A stretch of DNA of 64,000 nucleotides. Source: Dokdonella_A sp963758365 (GTDB lineage Bacteria > Pseudomonadota > Gammaproteobacteria > Xanthomonadales > Rhodanobacteraceae). The translations under genes were made by a program, and so were the position numbers. The stretch lies in NCBI GenBank assembly GCA_963758365.1, contig CAVWVB010000001.1:124001-188000 (forward strand), written 5' to 3'. Below the pieces are notes generated by a model, which was not told the DNA's origin, ran no database searches, and saw only the letters and a list, made by a program, of their open reading frames with translations. Of the stretch, positions 37,172 to 43,463 are shown one piece after another (position 1 is the stretch's first letter; every line of letters starts with the position of its first letter).

Positions 37172-37232
37172 CGACTGCAACCGCACCGCTTGCCGATCAG
37201 AGATTCAACAGGTCACTTGCGAGGGGAGTCCA
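37172..37232 (+). mobile_element. IS1111-family right-end remnant
   Basis: CGACTGCAACCGCACCGCTTG and the terminal GAGGGGAGTCCA match the right ends of the IS copies at 40.9 and 42.9 kb; the middle is diverged. The left end and transposase are absent. It abuts the attC R''-side sequence GAATTGTCAGG at exactly the same point as the other copies. The 220 bases to its left (36952-37171) hold no gene and no recognised repeat. Confidence 0.65.
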
Positions 37233-37250
37233 GATGAATTGTCAGGTATC
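37233..37250 (-). other. truncated attC (R'' side only)
   Basis: On the minus strand ACCTGACAATTC follows the stop of the DUF4440 cassette gene and then runs into the IS right end. ACAATTC after R'' is the same arrangement as in the intact attC at 37750-37809. The rest of this attC is missing, so it marks the present distal end of the contiguous array. Confidence 0.6.
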
Positions 37251-37255
37251 ACCGA

Positions 37256-37696
37256 TCAGGGTGCCTGCATGTACATGGCTTCAAGCCATTTCCCACCGCG
37301 CTTGACGTAGTTCACGGCTACTCGGACAGGGGAGGGCGCCTTCTCTCCACCGCAAACCGCGTTCTGCGTCGCTGTGTAGGTAAGGAGAACTGCATTCTTG
37401 TCCAGCATGGTGAAGTTGAAGTCGGCGAGCGAATACGCCGTGACCTGACAATCCGTGGGCATGCCTCCAACCACGTCGGCCTTGGTGCTGACCCCACTGG
37501 AGCTGATGGACCGGAAGCTCTCGGTCGTGTTGTCGATGAACCACGCGGGGTCATTGTTTTTCCATGCCTCCCAGCCGTGTTTGTCGAGCTCGATGATCTG
37601 CGACTCAAGTGTTGCGTCGGCGGCATGTTTGGTTTGAGCACCGGCGATAGTGGATGCCGCAAACGTGGCCATGGCCAGTGAAAGGGCTATCTTCAT
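37256..37696 (-). CDS. exported SnoaL/DUF4440-like protein (cassette)
   Basis: A 146-residue protein with a signal peptide (MKIALSLAMATFAASTIAGAQ) and a NTF2-like fold in the mature part (IIELDKHGWEAWKNNDPAWF, then LADFNFTMLDKNAVLLTYTATQNAVC and VAVNYVKRGGKWLEAMYMQ). It is therefore likely periplasmic. A second ATG three codons upstream is possible. It is bounded upstream by the core GTTGGGT of the attC at 37750 and downstream by a truncated attC, so it is a gene cassette. Confidence 0.75.
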   Translation of the reverse strand: MKIALSLAMATFAASTIAGAQTKHAADATLESQIIELDKHGWEAWKNNDPAWFIDNTTESFRSISSSGVSTKADVVGGMPTDCQVTAYSLADFNFTMLDKNAVLLTYTATQNAVCGGEKAPSPVRVAVNYVKRGGKWLEAMYMQAP

Positions 37697-37749
37697 TGCC
37701 TGCATGCTCCTCGAGGAAATTGCGGGCCAATGCGATGGCCTGTTGTGAT

Positions 37750-37809
37750 ACCCAACGCCTGAATCAAGCCGACCCTCGAAGCGGATTCGGCTTGAAAGAA
37801 TTGTCAGCC
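37750..37809 (-). other. attC recombination site
   Basis: A 60-base site that is close in form to the classical 60-bp attC sites. On the minus strand: GGCTGACAATTC, then TTCAAGCCGA, a loop, TCGGCTTGA, and the core GCGTTGGGT. The arms are nearly perfect complements. The TGA stop of the glutathione S-transferase gene lies in the R'' box. This is the clearest attC in the array. Confidence 0.88.
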
Positions 37810-38460
37810 CCCAACAGCATGGGCGGGATCGTTGACTGCCCATTGGGCCGCAAACGCCCGCTTGTATGCGGGCCGTGCCTCTCCGCGAGCGACATAGGCC
37901 GCCAGTTTCGGAAACTCCTCCAGAATGCCCGATGGTCCGAGCCTGAGCAGCACCGACACCATCATCAGGTCGCCCGCACTGAACGCACCATCGAGCCAGT
38001 CGGCATCACCCAATCGCGCAGATAGCTGACCCAGCCGATTGCGGATGCGATCCCGGATCAGGGGCAGGCGCTCCTCGCGCCATGGCCTGTCGCCCTCGAA
38101 GAACTTGGCTGTCACGAGTTCGAGGATCGGCGGCTCCACGGTGTTGAGCGCGGCAAACATCCATGAGATGGCCCGCGCCCGGGCGTTGGCATCGTCCGGC
38201 AGCAACCCCGCATGGTGCTCGGCGATATGGAAGACGATCGCGCCGGTCTCGAACAGCGCGAGATCGCCTTCCTCATAGGTTGGAATCTGGCCGAAAGGAT
38301 GAAGGCGAAGATGCGCCGGCTCCTTCATCGCGCGGAATGAAACAAGGCGAACCTCGTAGGGTTGGCCCGCTTCTTCAAGCGCCCAGCGGACGCGCGTATC
38401 GCGTGCCAATCCCTTGCCGCCATCAGGGGATCGTTCAAAGGCTGTAATGGTGATGGTCAT
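37804..38460 (-). CDS. glutathione S-transferase family protein (cassette)
   Basis: A 218-residue GST. The N-terminal thioredoxin-fold half has RDTRVRWALEEAGQPYEVRL and the cis-proline region FGQIPTYEEGDLALFETGAI, and the C-terminal helical half has GDADWLDGAFSAGDLMMVSVL, the conserved N-capping region. It probably conjugates or binds glutathione. The start is 18 bases from the cassette core (GTTAGCC at 38478-38484), and its stop lies inside the attC at 37750-37809. GST genes are known cassette cargo. Confidence 0.88.
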   Translation of the reverse strand: MTITITAFERSPDGGKGLARDTRVRWALEEAGQPYEVRLVSFRAMKEPAHLRLHPFGQIPTYEEGDLALFETGAIVFHIAEHHAGLLPDDANARARAISWMFAALNTVEPPILELVTAKFFEGDRPWREERLPLIRDRIRNRLGQLSARLGDADWLDGAFSAGDLMMVSVLLRLGPSGILEEFPKLAAYVARGEARPAYKRAFAAQWAVNDPAHAVGG

Positions 38461-38477
38461 CGTGAAGCTTTATCCAG

Positions 38478-38532
38478 GGCTAACGAATGGAGCCACGCGG
38501 ATTGTCGGGCCGCGGACTATGCATTACTCAGC
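38478..38532 (-). other. attC recombination site (degenerate R'' box)
   Basis: On the minus strand: GCTGAGTAAT, GCATAGTCCGCGG, loop, CCGCGTGGCTCCATTC and the core GTTAGCC. The core and inner arms are clear; the R'' box departs from RYYYAAC. The TAA stop of the NTF2-like gene lies within the site. Confidence 0.6.
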
Positions 38533-39003
38533 GCAATCGGCATGGGTGTCGGCGAAATTTACGATCTTCCAGCTTCCATCGATTCGGTAAAGCTGCATGG
38601 TTTCTATACCGCAGTGGGCATCGTCATGAAAGACGCCATTCTCCGTATGGGGCGTACGGAACCGGTAGCGCGACCACACCGTGGCAATTGGGCCGTCGAC
38701 CAGCACCTGGGGCGTCAATAGCCGATCGTCCCAATCGCCCGGGTGAATTCCGCCCAGTACGCTCAGCAGCCGTTCGCGGGACACAGAGGCGAACTGCCAT
38801 TGCCCTGCGTTTTCGTGCAGCGTAACTTCCCGGAACTGCGGGTGCAGAACAGCCGACGCCTTGCCGACATCGGCCTCGCGCCAGGCATCGAGCAGGCGTT
38901 CCACAGTGGCCAGCACTTCTTTGGACTGCGGATCGGATTCGCGAGCCGAAGCCGGCAGCGCAAGCGCCACCAGCAACAACGCGCATAGCCAGGACTTCTG
39001 CAT
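38524..39003 (-). CDS. exported SnoaL-like (NTF2-fold) protein (cassette)
   Basis: A 159-residue protein with a signal peptide (MQKSWLCALLLVALALPASA). The mature part has the NTF2 pattern: VLATVERLLDAWREADVGKASAVLHPQFREVTLH and a final MQLYRIDGSWKIVNFADTHA, described here by short pieces. Probable periplasmic enzyme or binding protein, function unknown. It is related in fold, not obviously in sequence, to the next cassette gene but one. Its TAA stop lies in an attC. Confidence 0.78.
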   Translation of the reverse strand: MQKSWLCALLLVALALPASARESDPQSKEVLATVERLLDAWREADVGKASAVLHPQFREVTLHENAGQWQFASVSRERLLSVLGGIHPGDWDDRLLTPQVLVDGPIATVWSRYRFRTPHTENGVFHDDAHCGIETMQLYRIDGSWKIVNFADTHADCAE

Positions 39004-39074
39004 GTCGCCCCCCGAACTGGTCACATGCCGACACTACTACAGGCAGGGCAAATACAGTCCTCTCGCAAGAATCT

Positions 39075-39824
39075 TCATGAGGGCCCAACACCTGATTTTG
39101 GCGGCGCGAAACCGCGTAGCGGTCGAGCGTCCGCTGGGTAGTCAGCCTTCTCGTGCCGGCGATACTCTTGTGCCCGTTGGCGTGATGCGACCCATGGCAT
39201 CAGAAGAACACCAACCGCGTCGACAACGAAATGAGCAAGCATGCAAGCGAACAAGTTGTTTGTAAGGACAAACAGCAACGACATGAGTAGCGCAATCCAG
39301 AACACGGTAATTAGTTGAATCATCCCATGTGAAAAATGTACGACGACGAACACAAAGAGCGAAACAACGAAGGCAACTGCCAGGCTGCCCCATACATGTT
39401 GGCCAATGCCTATCGCGTAGCCGCGATAGAGCACCTCCTCCACCACTGCTGCAGTGACCACCACGAAGAACCTGTACGGCGTGGAAAGGTCATGGATCTT
39501 CCGCTGCAGCTTCGCCCCCTCGGTGTTTTTGATACCAAGCTTACGTTGCAACAACTGCAAAAAAATGGCACCGACGAGCGAGACGATCACCACCACTACA
39601 GCCCCGAGAAAGTCAGACCACCCAAAAGGCCGTACCCCAATGCGCGTGAGCCATGATGCCCCGGCACCGTACGCGGCGAGAAGCAGCGCGATGAGTGCAA
39701 GCAGCCAAAGCGAAAGGCGCCCCGGAAGCGAAAGTGAATTGAAGCGTAGCGTCTTGGCCGCGAGCAGCAAAATCAGCGGGCCACCCGGCGAGACTGCCAA
39801 ACCGATACTGAGCGTTGCCCCCAT
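39075..39824 (-). CDS. CPBP family intramembrane metalloprotease (cassette)
   Basis: A 249-residue membrane protein with about seven helices. The CPBP (CAAX protease/bacteriocin-processing) motifs are EEVLYRG, FVVVHFSHG and NNLFACMLAHFVVD, which supply the two Glu and the His residues of the metal site. Such proteases process prenylated or bacteriocin-like substrates and some confer immunity. The frame runs through the attC at 39083-39147, so the last 20 residues (ADYPADARPLRGFAPPKSG...) are encoded by the recombination site itself. Confidence 0.82.
   Translation of the reverse strand: MGATLSIGLAVSPGGPLILLLAAKTLRFNSLSLPGRLSLWLLALIALLLAAYGAGASWLTRIGVRPFGWSDFLGAVVVVIVSLVGAIFLQLLQRKLGIKNTEGAKLQRKIHDLSTPYRFFVVVTAAVVEEVLYRGYAIGIGQHVWGSLAVAFVVSLFVFVVVHFSHGMIQLITVFWIALLMSLLFVLTNNLFACMLAHFVVDAVGVLLMPWVASRQRAQEYRRHEKADYPADARPLRGFAPPKSGVGPS
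39083..39147 (-). other. attC recombination site inside the CPBP gene's 3' end
   Basis: A 65-base site: GCCCAAC (39083-39089) and GTCAGCC (39141-39147) as outer boxes, with GGTCGAGCGTCCGCTGG and partial complement between them. The CPBP reading frame passes straight through it. Confidence 0.62.
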
Positions 39825-39841
39825 GAACCGCTCCCGATGAG

Positions 39842-39914
39842 GGCCAACGTGAATTTTGTGGCGCGCGCAGCGCGTCCGGACTGTCTCAACATGAGCCCGC
39901 TGCGCATGGTCATC
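39842..39914 (-). other. degenerate attC-like site
   Basis: A core-like GGCCAAC (39842-39848) and an inner palindrome GTGGCGCGCGCAGCGCGTCC lie between the cupin-lipoprotein stop and the CPBP start. The R'' box is not clear. Position between two cassette genes is the main support. Confidence 0.4.
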
Positions 39915-40611
39915 ACCGACTACACGCTCCGGAGGGTTTCCAGGCAGAGGGCGTGCCTCTCTCCTGAGTCGAATCGTGAATGACGAGAGCGAATGCCCGT
40001 CGGAGCGCCGTGCCAGTTACGTTCAATTCCATCGGAGTATTCGGTGGTGCTGTCATGGTTTCTCCGGCCCGAGCTCTGTTGGCACCAGCCGGAGTCTCCA
40101 GACACTGTTCTCCAGCCAGCACATACCAGCCTTCGGGGCCCGGGTGTGTGTGCACCCGGGAACTGTCGCCGGGCCGCATGACAGCGTATGAGAGAACCGC
40201 TGTATAGCTCTTCGCGACGGGAAGCTGCAGAGGCCCGACGACCGCAATAGCTTCACCTCCCCTCAGGGCAGTGTCTCGGGGCCCGAATTCGGAGAGCCAC
40301 ACTCGCCCGTCTTCCTCCACAACGATTCCGGTCGCACTCTTGGCCGCCTCCGCAGCCTTTCTGGTACCAAACGTATGGAGATGCCAGTAGACGCTCGGTT
40401 GACTGAATTCGAGTCCCGTTACCGTGGCAATGTTGAAGCAGCCAAACTCCGGCCGCCTCTCCGCCGGCACGTCCACGCAGGCCACGTCGGTCAGGTGCTC
40501 GTGGGTGATGCCGGGAACCTTGGCTGTGCAACCCGCTAGTGCCAGCAGCATCGCAGCGAAGGTGACACGGATAGGAGAATCACCTTGGACGACAAGTGAC
40601 ATGATGCGCAT
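39913..40611 (-). CDS. cupin domain lipoprotein (cassette)
   Basis: A 232-residue protein. The signal peptide ends in a lipobox (ALAGC, Cys at about residue 28). The C-terminal cupin domain has RVHTHPGPEGWYVLAGEQCLE and a second motif PPNTPMELNVTG. It is likely an outer- or inner-membrane lipoprotein facing the periplasm, with metal-dependent function unknown. The start at 40611 (MRIMSLVVQG) is chosen over an extended frame. It lies between an attC-like site and a split attC. Confidence 0.75.
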   Translation of the reverse strand: MRIMSLVVQGDSPIRVTFAAMLLALAGCTAKVPGITHEHLTDVACVDVPAERRPEFGCFNIATVTGLEFSQPSVYWHLHTFGTRKAAEAAKSATGIVVEEDGRVWLSEFGPRDTALRGGEAIAVVGPLQLPVAKSYTAVLSYAVMRPGDSSRVHTHPGPEGWYVLAGEQCLETPAGANRARAGETMTAPPNTPMELNVTGTALRRAFALVIHDSTQERGTPSAWKPSGACSR

Positions 40612-40674
40612 GACGTTCTCCAGTGATTGAGATGTATCAACTGCAACCGAATATGTGAAGCCGCCCAATACCGA

Positions 40675-40942
40675 AGTTAACGCGCCGCGCGAGGCGGCTG
40701 GATTTTGGCGGCAACACACGACAGTCGCGTTGAATGAATGATCGAATGGACTCCCCTCGCGTCACCACACGGCTCGATGAGCCAGACCGATGTTTCCATG
40801 TGGCTTCGTCCCCGCGGATTCCATCCTGGCCCGAGCACCCGCTGCTCACCCCAAGGCCGCATACACGACTGCAACCGCACCGCTTGCCAAAGATGATTTA
40901 CTCGTTCACTTGCAAGGGGAGTCCATACACGAAGGGTTAGGC
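40675..40942 (-). other. attC site split by a short IS1111-type derivative
   Basis: GTTAGGC (40936-40942) is the R''-side box and holds the TAA stop of the membrane-protein gene. On the far side of the inserted element, CATTCAACGCGACTG... runs to GCGCGTTAACT (40675-40685) as the second arm and core. If the roughly 190-base insert is removed, a single attC of about 75 bases remains. Confidence 0.6.
40739..40929 (+). mobile_element. 190-base internally deleted IS1111-family element (MITE-like)
   Basis: The left 60 bases match the left end of the IS at 42 kb (ATGGACTCCCC at 40746-40756 and CGATGTTTCCAT), then join directly to the last 130 bases of its right end (GGATTCCATCCTGGCC... to GGGGAGTCCAT at 40916-40926). 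The terminal repeats are inverted. There is no coding capacity; it could only move in trans. Confidence 0.78.
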
Positions 40943-41500
40943 GTCACTCGCGCCGCGACGGAAGAACACCAGACTCCATGCGGGGCCAAAGATAAACCAG
41001 AAGAAGACGCACCCGAACCCGTACCTGTACCAGGCGCGGAGAGGCTCTGTGATCGTCTCGTTACCCACGTAGGCTGTCAGGGCCTCGATCAATCCGAGCG
41101 CAACAATCCAGGCGCCGATGCAGCGCAGCCACAGTTCGAGTTCAAAGCGTACGGCTTTCCATCCTTTGGTCGGCGCGCTGGTGGGTGGTGCACCGGAAGC
41201 AAAGCGATAGGCAAATTTCTCGTCCGCCCAGCGAATGATGGGTGACCCGAAGGCGATCGTGAACCCTACGTAGACCGCAGCCAAGCCGTGCGCGAGTGTG
41301 GCTGGTGTCCCTGTGCGGAGATCCCAGGCAGTGAAAACGAGGAGCAGCAAATCGATGAGCGGCAATGAACGTAGAAGCCAACGACTCAGTACGCCTCTTT
41401 TCAGCAAGTAGCGCACTGCCAAGCCAAGCAACAGCACCAGCCAAAAAGCAACCTCGCAGCCAATGATCAACAGGTACAGCACGAAGGGCTGAGTGGGCAC
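40937..41500 (-). CDS. hypothetical four-helix membrane protein (cassette)
   Basis: A 187-residue membrane protein. Hydrophobic helices lie at about 6-32, 45-62, 66-85, 125-148 and 160-180. FWLVLLLGLAVRYLL, HGLAAVYVGFTIAFGSPIIRWADEKFAYRFASG and FFWFIFGPAWSLVFF are distinctive but were not matched to a named function. The stop TAA is inside the R'' box of the following attC, as in typical cassettes. The start lies 23 bases from the core GTTAGGC of the attC at 41523. Confidence 0.7.
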   Translation of the reverse strand: MPTQPFVLYLLIIGCEVAFWLVLLLGLAVRYLLKRGVLSRWLLRSLPLIDLLLLVFTAWDLRTGTPATLAHGLAAVYVGFTIAFGSPIIRWADEKFAYRFASGAPPTSAPTKGWKAVRFELELWLRCIGAWIVALGLIEALTAYVGNETITEPLRAWYRYGFGCVFFWFIFGPAWSLVFFRRGASDA

Positions 41501-41522
41501 TGGGGTCGGGTCCTTGCGTGAC

Positions 41523-41582
41523 GCCTAACGCCCGCGTAAAGCGCGCGAGGTACGAGCGTCGCTTTTGACGCGTTTGTTATGT
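41523..41582 (-). other. attC recombination site
   Basis: A 60-base site with GCCTAAC (41523-41529) and GTTATGT (41576-41582) at the ends. On the minus strand: ACATAACAAACGCGTCAAAAGCG, loop, CGCGCTTTACGCGGGCGTTAGGC. Inner arms pair. The TAA stop of the YdeI-like gene lies in the R'' box. Confidence 0.85.
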
Positions 41583-41909
41583 GTTGGTTCCATGTTGATT
41601 TGTTACTGGTTTTTTCTTTTTATCAATCAAAACATCCTGCTGCCATTTGCTAGGCTTCTTGTCCGTGCGATGTATACACCCCACCCAACAGCAAGGTCGC
41701 TTTTTTCCCTCTAAAAGCTCCTCAGTCGCTCGAACTATCCGTTTTGCTCTAGTCTTCTCCTGTTTGGCGTCTTCAACCCAACAAATAAATTCATTACGGC
41801 CAATTGCCGACAAGGCTTCCCAGGCACTAAGAATATTTTTTTCAGTTAGCGCCATAGCCAAATCAACAGGTAATTCGTGTACTAGGCCGCCGGAAATTTT
41901 CGGTTTCAT
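41577..41909 (-). CDS. YdeI/OmpD-associated-like protein (cassette)
   Basis: A 110-residue cytoplasmic protein. The pattern W-E-x-L-S-x-I-x-R-N-E-x-I-C-W-V-x-x-A-K, followed by RAKRIVRATEELLEGKKRPCCW, matches YdeI/OmpD-associated family proteins, some of which are annotated as bacteriocin-protection proteins. The coding DNA is clearly AT-richer than its neighbours (lysine AAA and ATT/TTT codons frequent), which suggests origin from another genome. It lies between two attC sites and has a C-terminal Lys-rich tail. Confidence 0.78.
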   Translation of the reverse strand: MKPKISGGLVHELPVDLAMALTEKNILSAWEALSAIGRNEFICWVEDAKQEKTRAKRIVRATEELLEGKKRPCCWVGCIHRTDKKPSKWQQDVLIDKKKKPVTNQHGTNT

Positions 41910-42010
41910 ATCTAATTACCTATTTTCTGCTGGTGAGTTTTTGAACCAACGATTCGACGCACATAACGCTGGAGTCAAGCGGCGCGCGGCTTTTCGCGCG
42001 TCCGCTTGGA

Positions 42011-42925
42011 TGATCGAATGGACTCCCCCCCGCGTCACCACACGGCCTCGATGGGCCGGACTGATGTTTCCATCAGGACACGGGATCACGAGAGGAGTCC
42101 GCCCTGCATGCTACGCCCAAATCCGCTGCTGCTTCCACGGTCGCGATCGATCTGGCCAAGGACGTGTTTGAGCTCGCGTTTGCCGATGTCGACGCGCGCA
42201 TTGTCGAGCGCCGACGGCTCAGTTGCACGGCATTTGCCGGGCACTCGACAACCGACCTGCGCTTCGCGTGATCATGGAAGCGTGGTCATGGCGACGGCGT
42301 TGAGCGCCTCGGTCGGCGACTTCGACCGCTTCCCGTCCGGCCGCCACTTCGCCAGTTCGCTCGGCCTCACGCCGCGCGAGCACTCCAGCGGATCCACGCG
42401 CCGACTCGGCCGCGTGACCAAGCGCGGTGATGTCTATCTGCGCATGCTGCTGATCCACGGTGCGCGCGCCGTGCTGCGCAGTGCGAAGGTCGCAGCGAAG
42501 AACCAGCAACCGCTCGATCGCAGCCGCGCCTGGGCGCTCGCGCTATCGGACCGCGTGGGGCACAACAAGGCCGCCGTCGCGCTCGCCAACAAGCAGGCCC
42601 GACGACTGTGGGCCGCCGAGCATCACCGTGAACACTTCGATCCCGATCACGTCAGCGTGCAACCCGCGCCGACCTCTCTTCATTAACGTTCCCACCCCGC
42701 GTTGCACCGAGCACCCATCGATGGCAAACGAGTCGGTCCCCGGGACGAGCAAGCCGATAACTCTTCTGGCCCTGCGTGGCCGATTGAACGTGTGGCTTCG
42801 TCCCGGCGGATTCCATCCTGGCCCGAGCACCCGCTGCTCACCCCAAGGCCGTATACACGACTGCAACCGCACCGCTTGCCAAAGATGATTTACTCGTTCA
42901 CTTGCAAGGGGAGTCCATACACGAA
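42011..42925 (+). mobile_element. IS1111-family (IS110 superfamily) element, internally deleted, inserted in attC
   Basis: Subterminal inverted repeats ATGGACTCCCC (42018-42028) and GGGGAGTCCAT (42908-42918) flank remains of an IS110/IS1111-type transposase gene. The element sits inside an attC, between the R'' side and the inner stem, as described for the IS1111-attC group of integron-targeting elements. The left 70 bases and right 130 bases recur in the short copy at 40.7-40.9 kb; the right end recurs at 37.2 kb. Confidence 0.82.
42104..42686 (+). pseudogene. IS1111-family transposase, deleted and frameshifted
   Basis: The N-terminal part (TPKSAAASTVAIDLAKDVFELAF, then ARIVERRRLS; the RuvC-like DEDD domain begins with this D-L-A-K) is in one frame and ends at a stop at 42269-42271. 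The C-terminal part (ATALSASVGDFDRFPSGR, LGLTPREHSSGSTRRLGRVTKRGD, then ALSDRVGHNKAAVALANK; transposase_20 type) is in another frame. Roughly the middle 200 residues of a normal 340-residue transposase are missing, so it is not functional. The first codon may be a mutated start (CTGCATGCT). Confidence 0.82.
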
Positions 42926-42969
42926 TAGTTAGGCGGCAACAGGAGCGAGCAGCAAACTGGAAACTCGGA

Positions 42970-43278
42970 CTACCAGCAGTCGTGAGAGCATTGGGGCAAG
43001 AATGGCCGATGAAGCAAGAGTACGACGGCCACGCGCCCGGCGAGGATGATAAGCAGCGCAACCGCCAGTTGCGCATAGATGGAAATGGCAAAATTGGCAT
43101 ACCGTTTCAACAGCCATCCGGTAAGCGGACACGAGGCGGCGCCCGAGAAGAACGCGAACCAACCATTGGTGACGGACCACGGCCCCTGATGTACGAGCAG
43201 GACCAACCCACCAACGCCCGCGAGGAGCGCCCAGGCCCATCCTACGAGGTGGGCAATAACCGTGATCAGTGCCTTCAC
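42970..43278 (-). CDS. small three-helix membrane protein (first cassette)
   Basis: A 102-residue protein with hydrophobic helices at about 5-29, 38-56 and 67-90. No family recognised; the Gly/Trp-rich first helix (HLVGWAWALLAGVGGLVLLVH) and WLLKRYANFAISIY are its most specific parts. It is the first cassette after the attachment site and would therefore be closest to any cassette promoter. Start is 22 bases after the core GTTAGGC at 43300-43306. A second frame (42929-43240) is a shadow. Confidence 0.7.
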   Translation of the reverse strand: MKALITVIAHLVGWAWALLAGVGGLVLLVHQGPWSVTNGWFAFFSGAASCPLTGWLLKRYANFAISIYAQLAVALLIILAGRVAVVLLLHRPFLPQCSHDCW

Positions 43279-43299
43279 GTTGCTGTTACGTCCACTGAC

Positions 43300-43463
43300 G
43301 CCTAACTACAAGTAGACCCCACATCTGGGGCGTTGCACACCATCGTTCAGCAAGTCGGCGCGGTCGTCAAGCCGAATTCCTACACGCAATCAACACCTTC
43401 TGCGGCTGCGCCGCGTTCGCATCGCGTGCAGCCTCGCGTGCAACACCGCGAAGGCGAGGGTGT
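43300..43463 (-). other. probable attI region of the integron
   Basis: The core GTTAGGC (43300-43306 on the minus strand) joins the first cassette to a 157-base segment that ends at the integrase start. This is where attI and the cassette promoter normally lie. It contains a perfect small hairpin CCCCACATCTGGGG (43317-43330). No coding frame fits. Confidence 0.6.
43342..43370 (-). promoter_or_regulatory. possible cassette promoter (Pc)
   Basis: On the minus strand TTGACG (43370-43365) is followed after 17 bases by AACGAT (43347-43342). The -35 is close to consensus, the -10 is weak. It points into the cassette array and lies in the attI region, the usual place for Pc. Unproved. Confidence 0.3.

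Larger units (their letters stand above)
41961..42934 (-). other. attC site split by an IS1111-family element
   Basis: The outer boxes are ACATAAC (41961-41967) and GTTAGGC (42928-42934). The left half, GCGCGCGGCTTTTCGCGCGTCCGCTTG, contains a near-perfect inner stem; the right half is GAATAGTTAGGC. About 910 bases of IS lie between. Without the IS the site would be about 60-65 bases. Confidence 0.75.

Noticed and set aside
42929..43240. Second reading frame over the first cassette gene
   Set aside because: It lacks the hydrophobic periodicity of the 42970-43278 frame and is Arg/Gly-rich.
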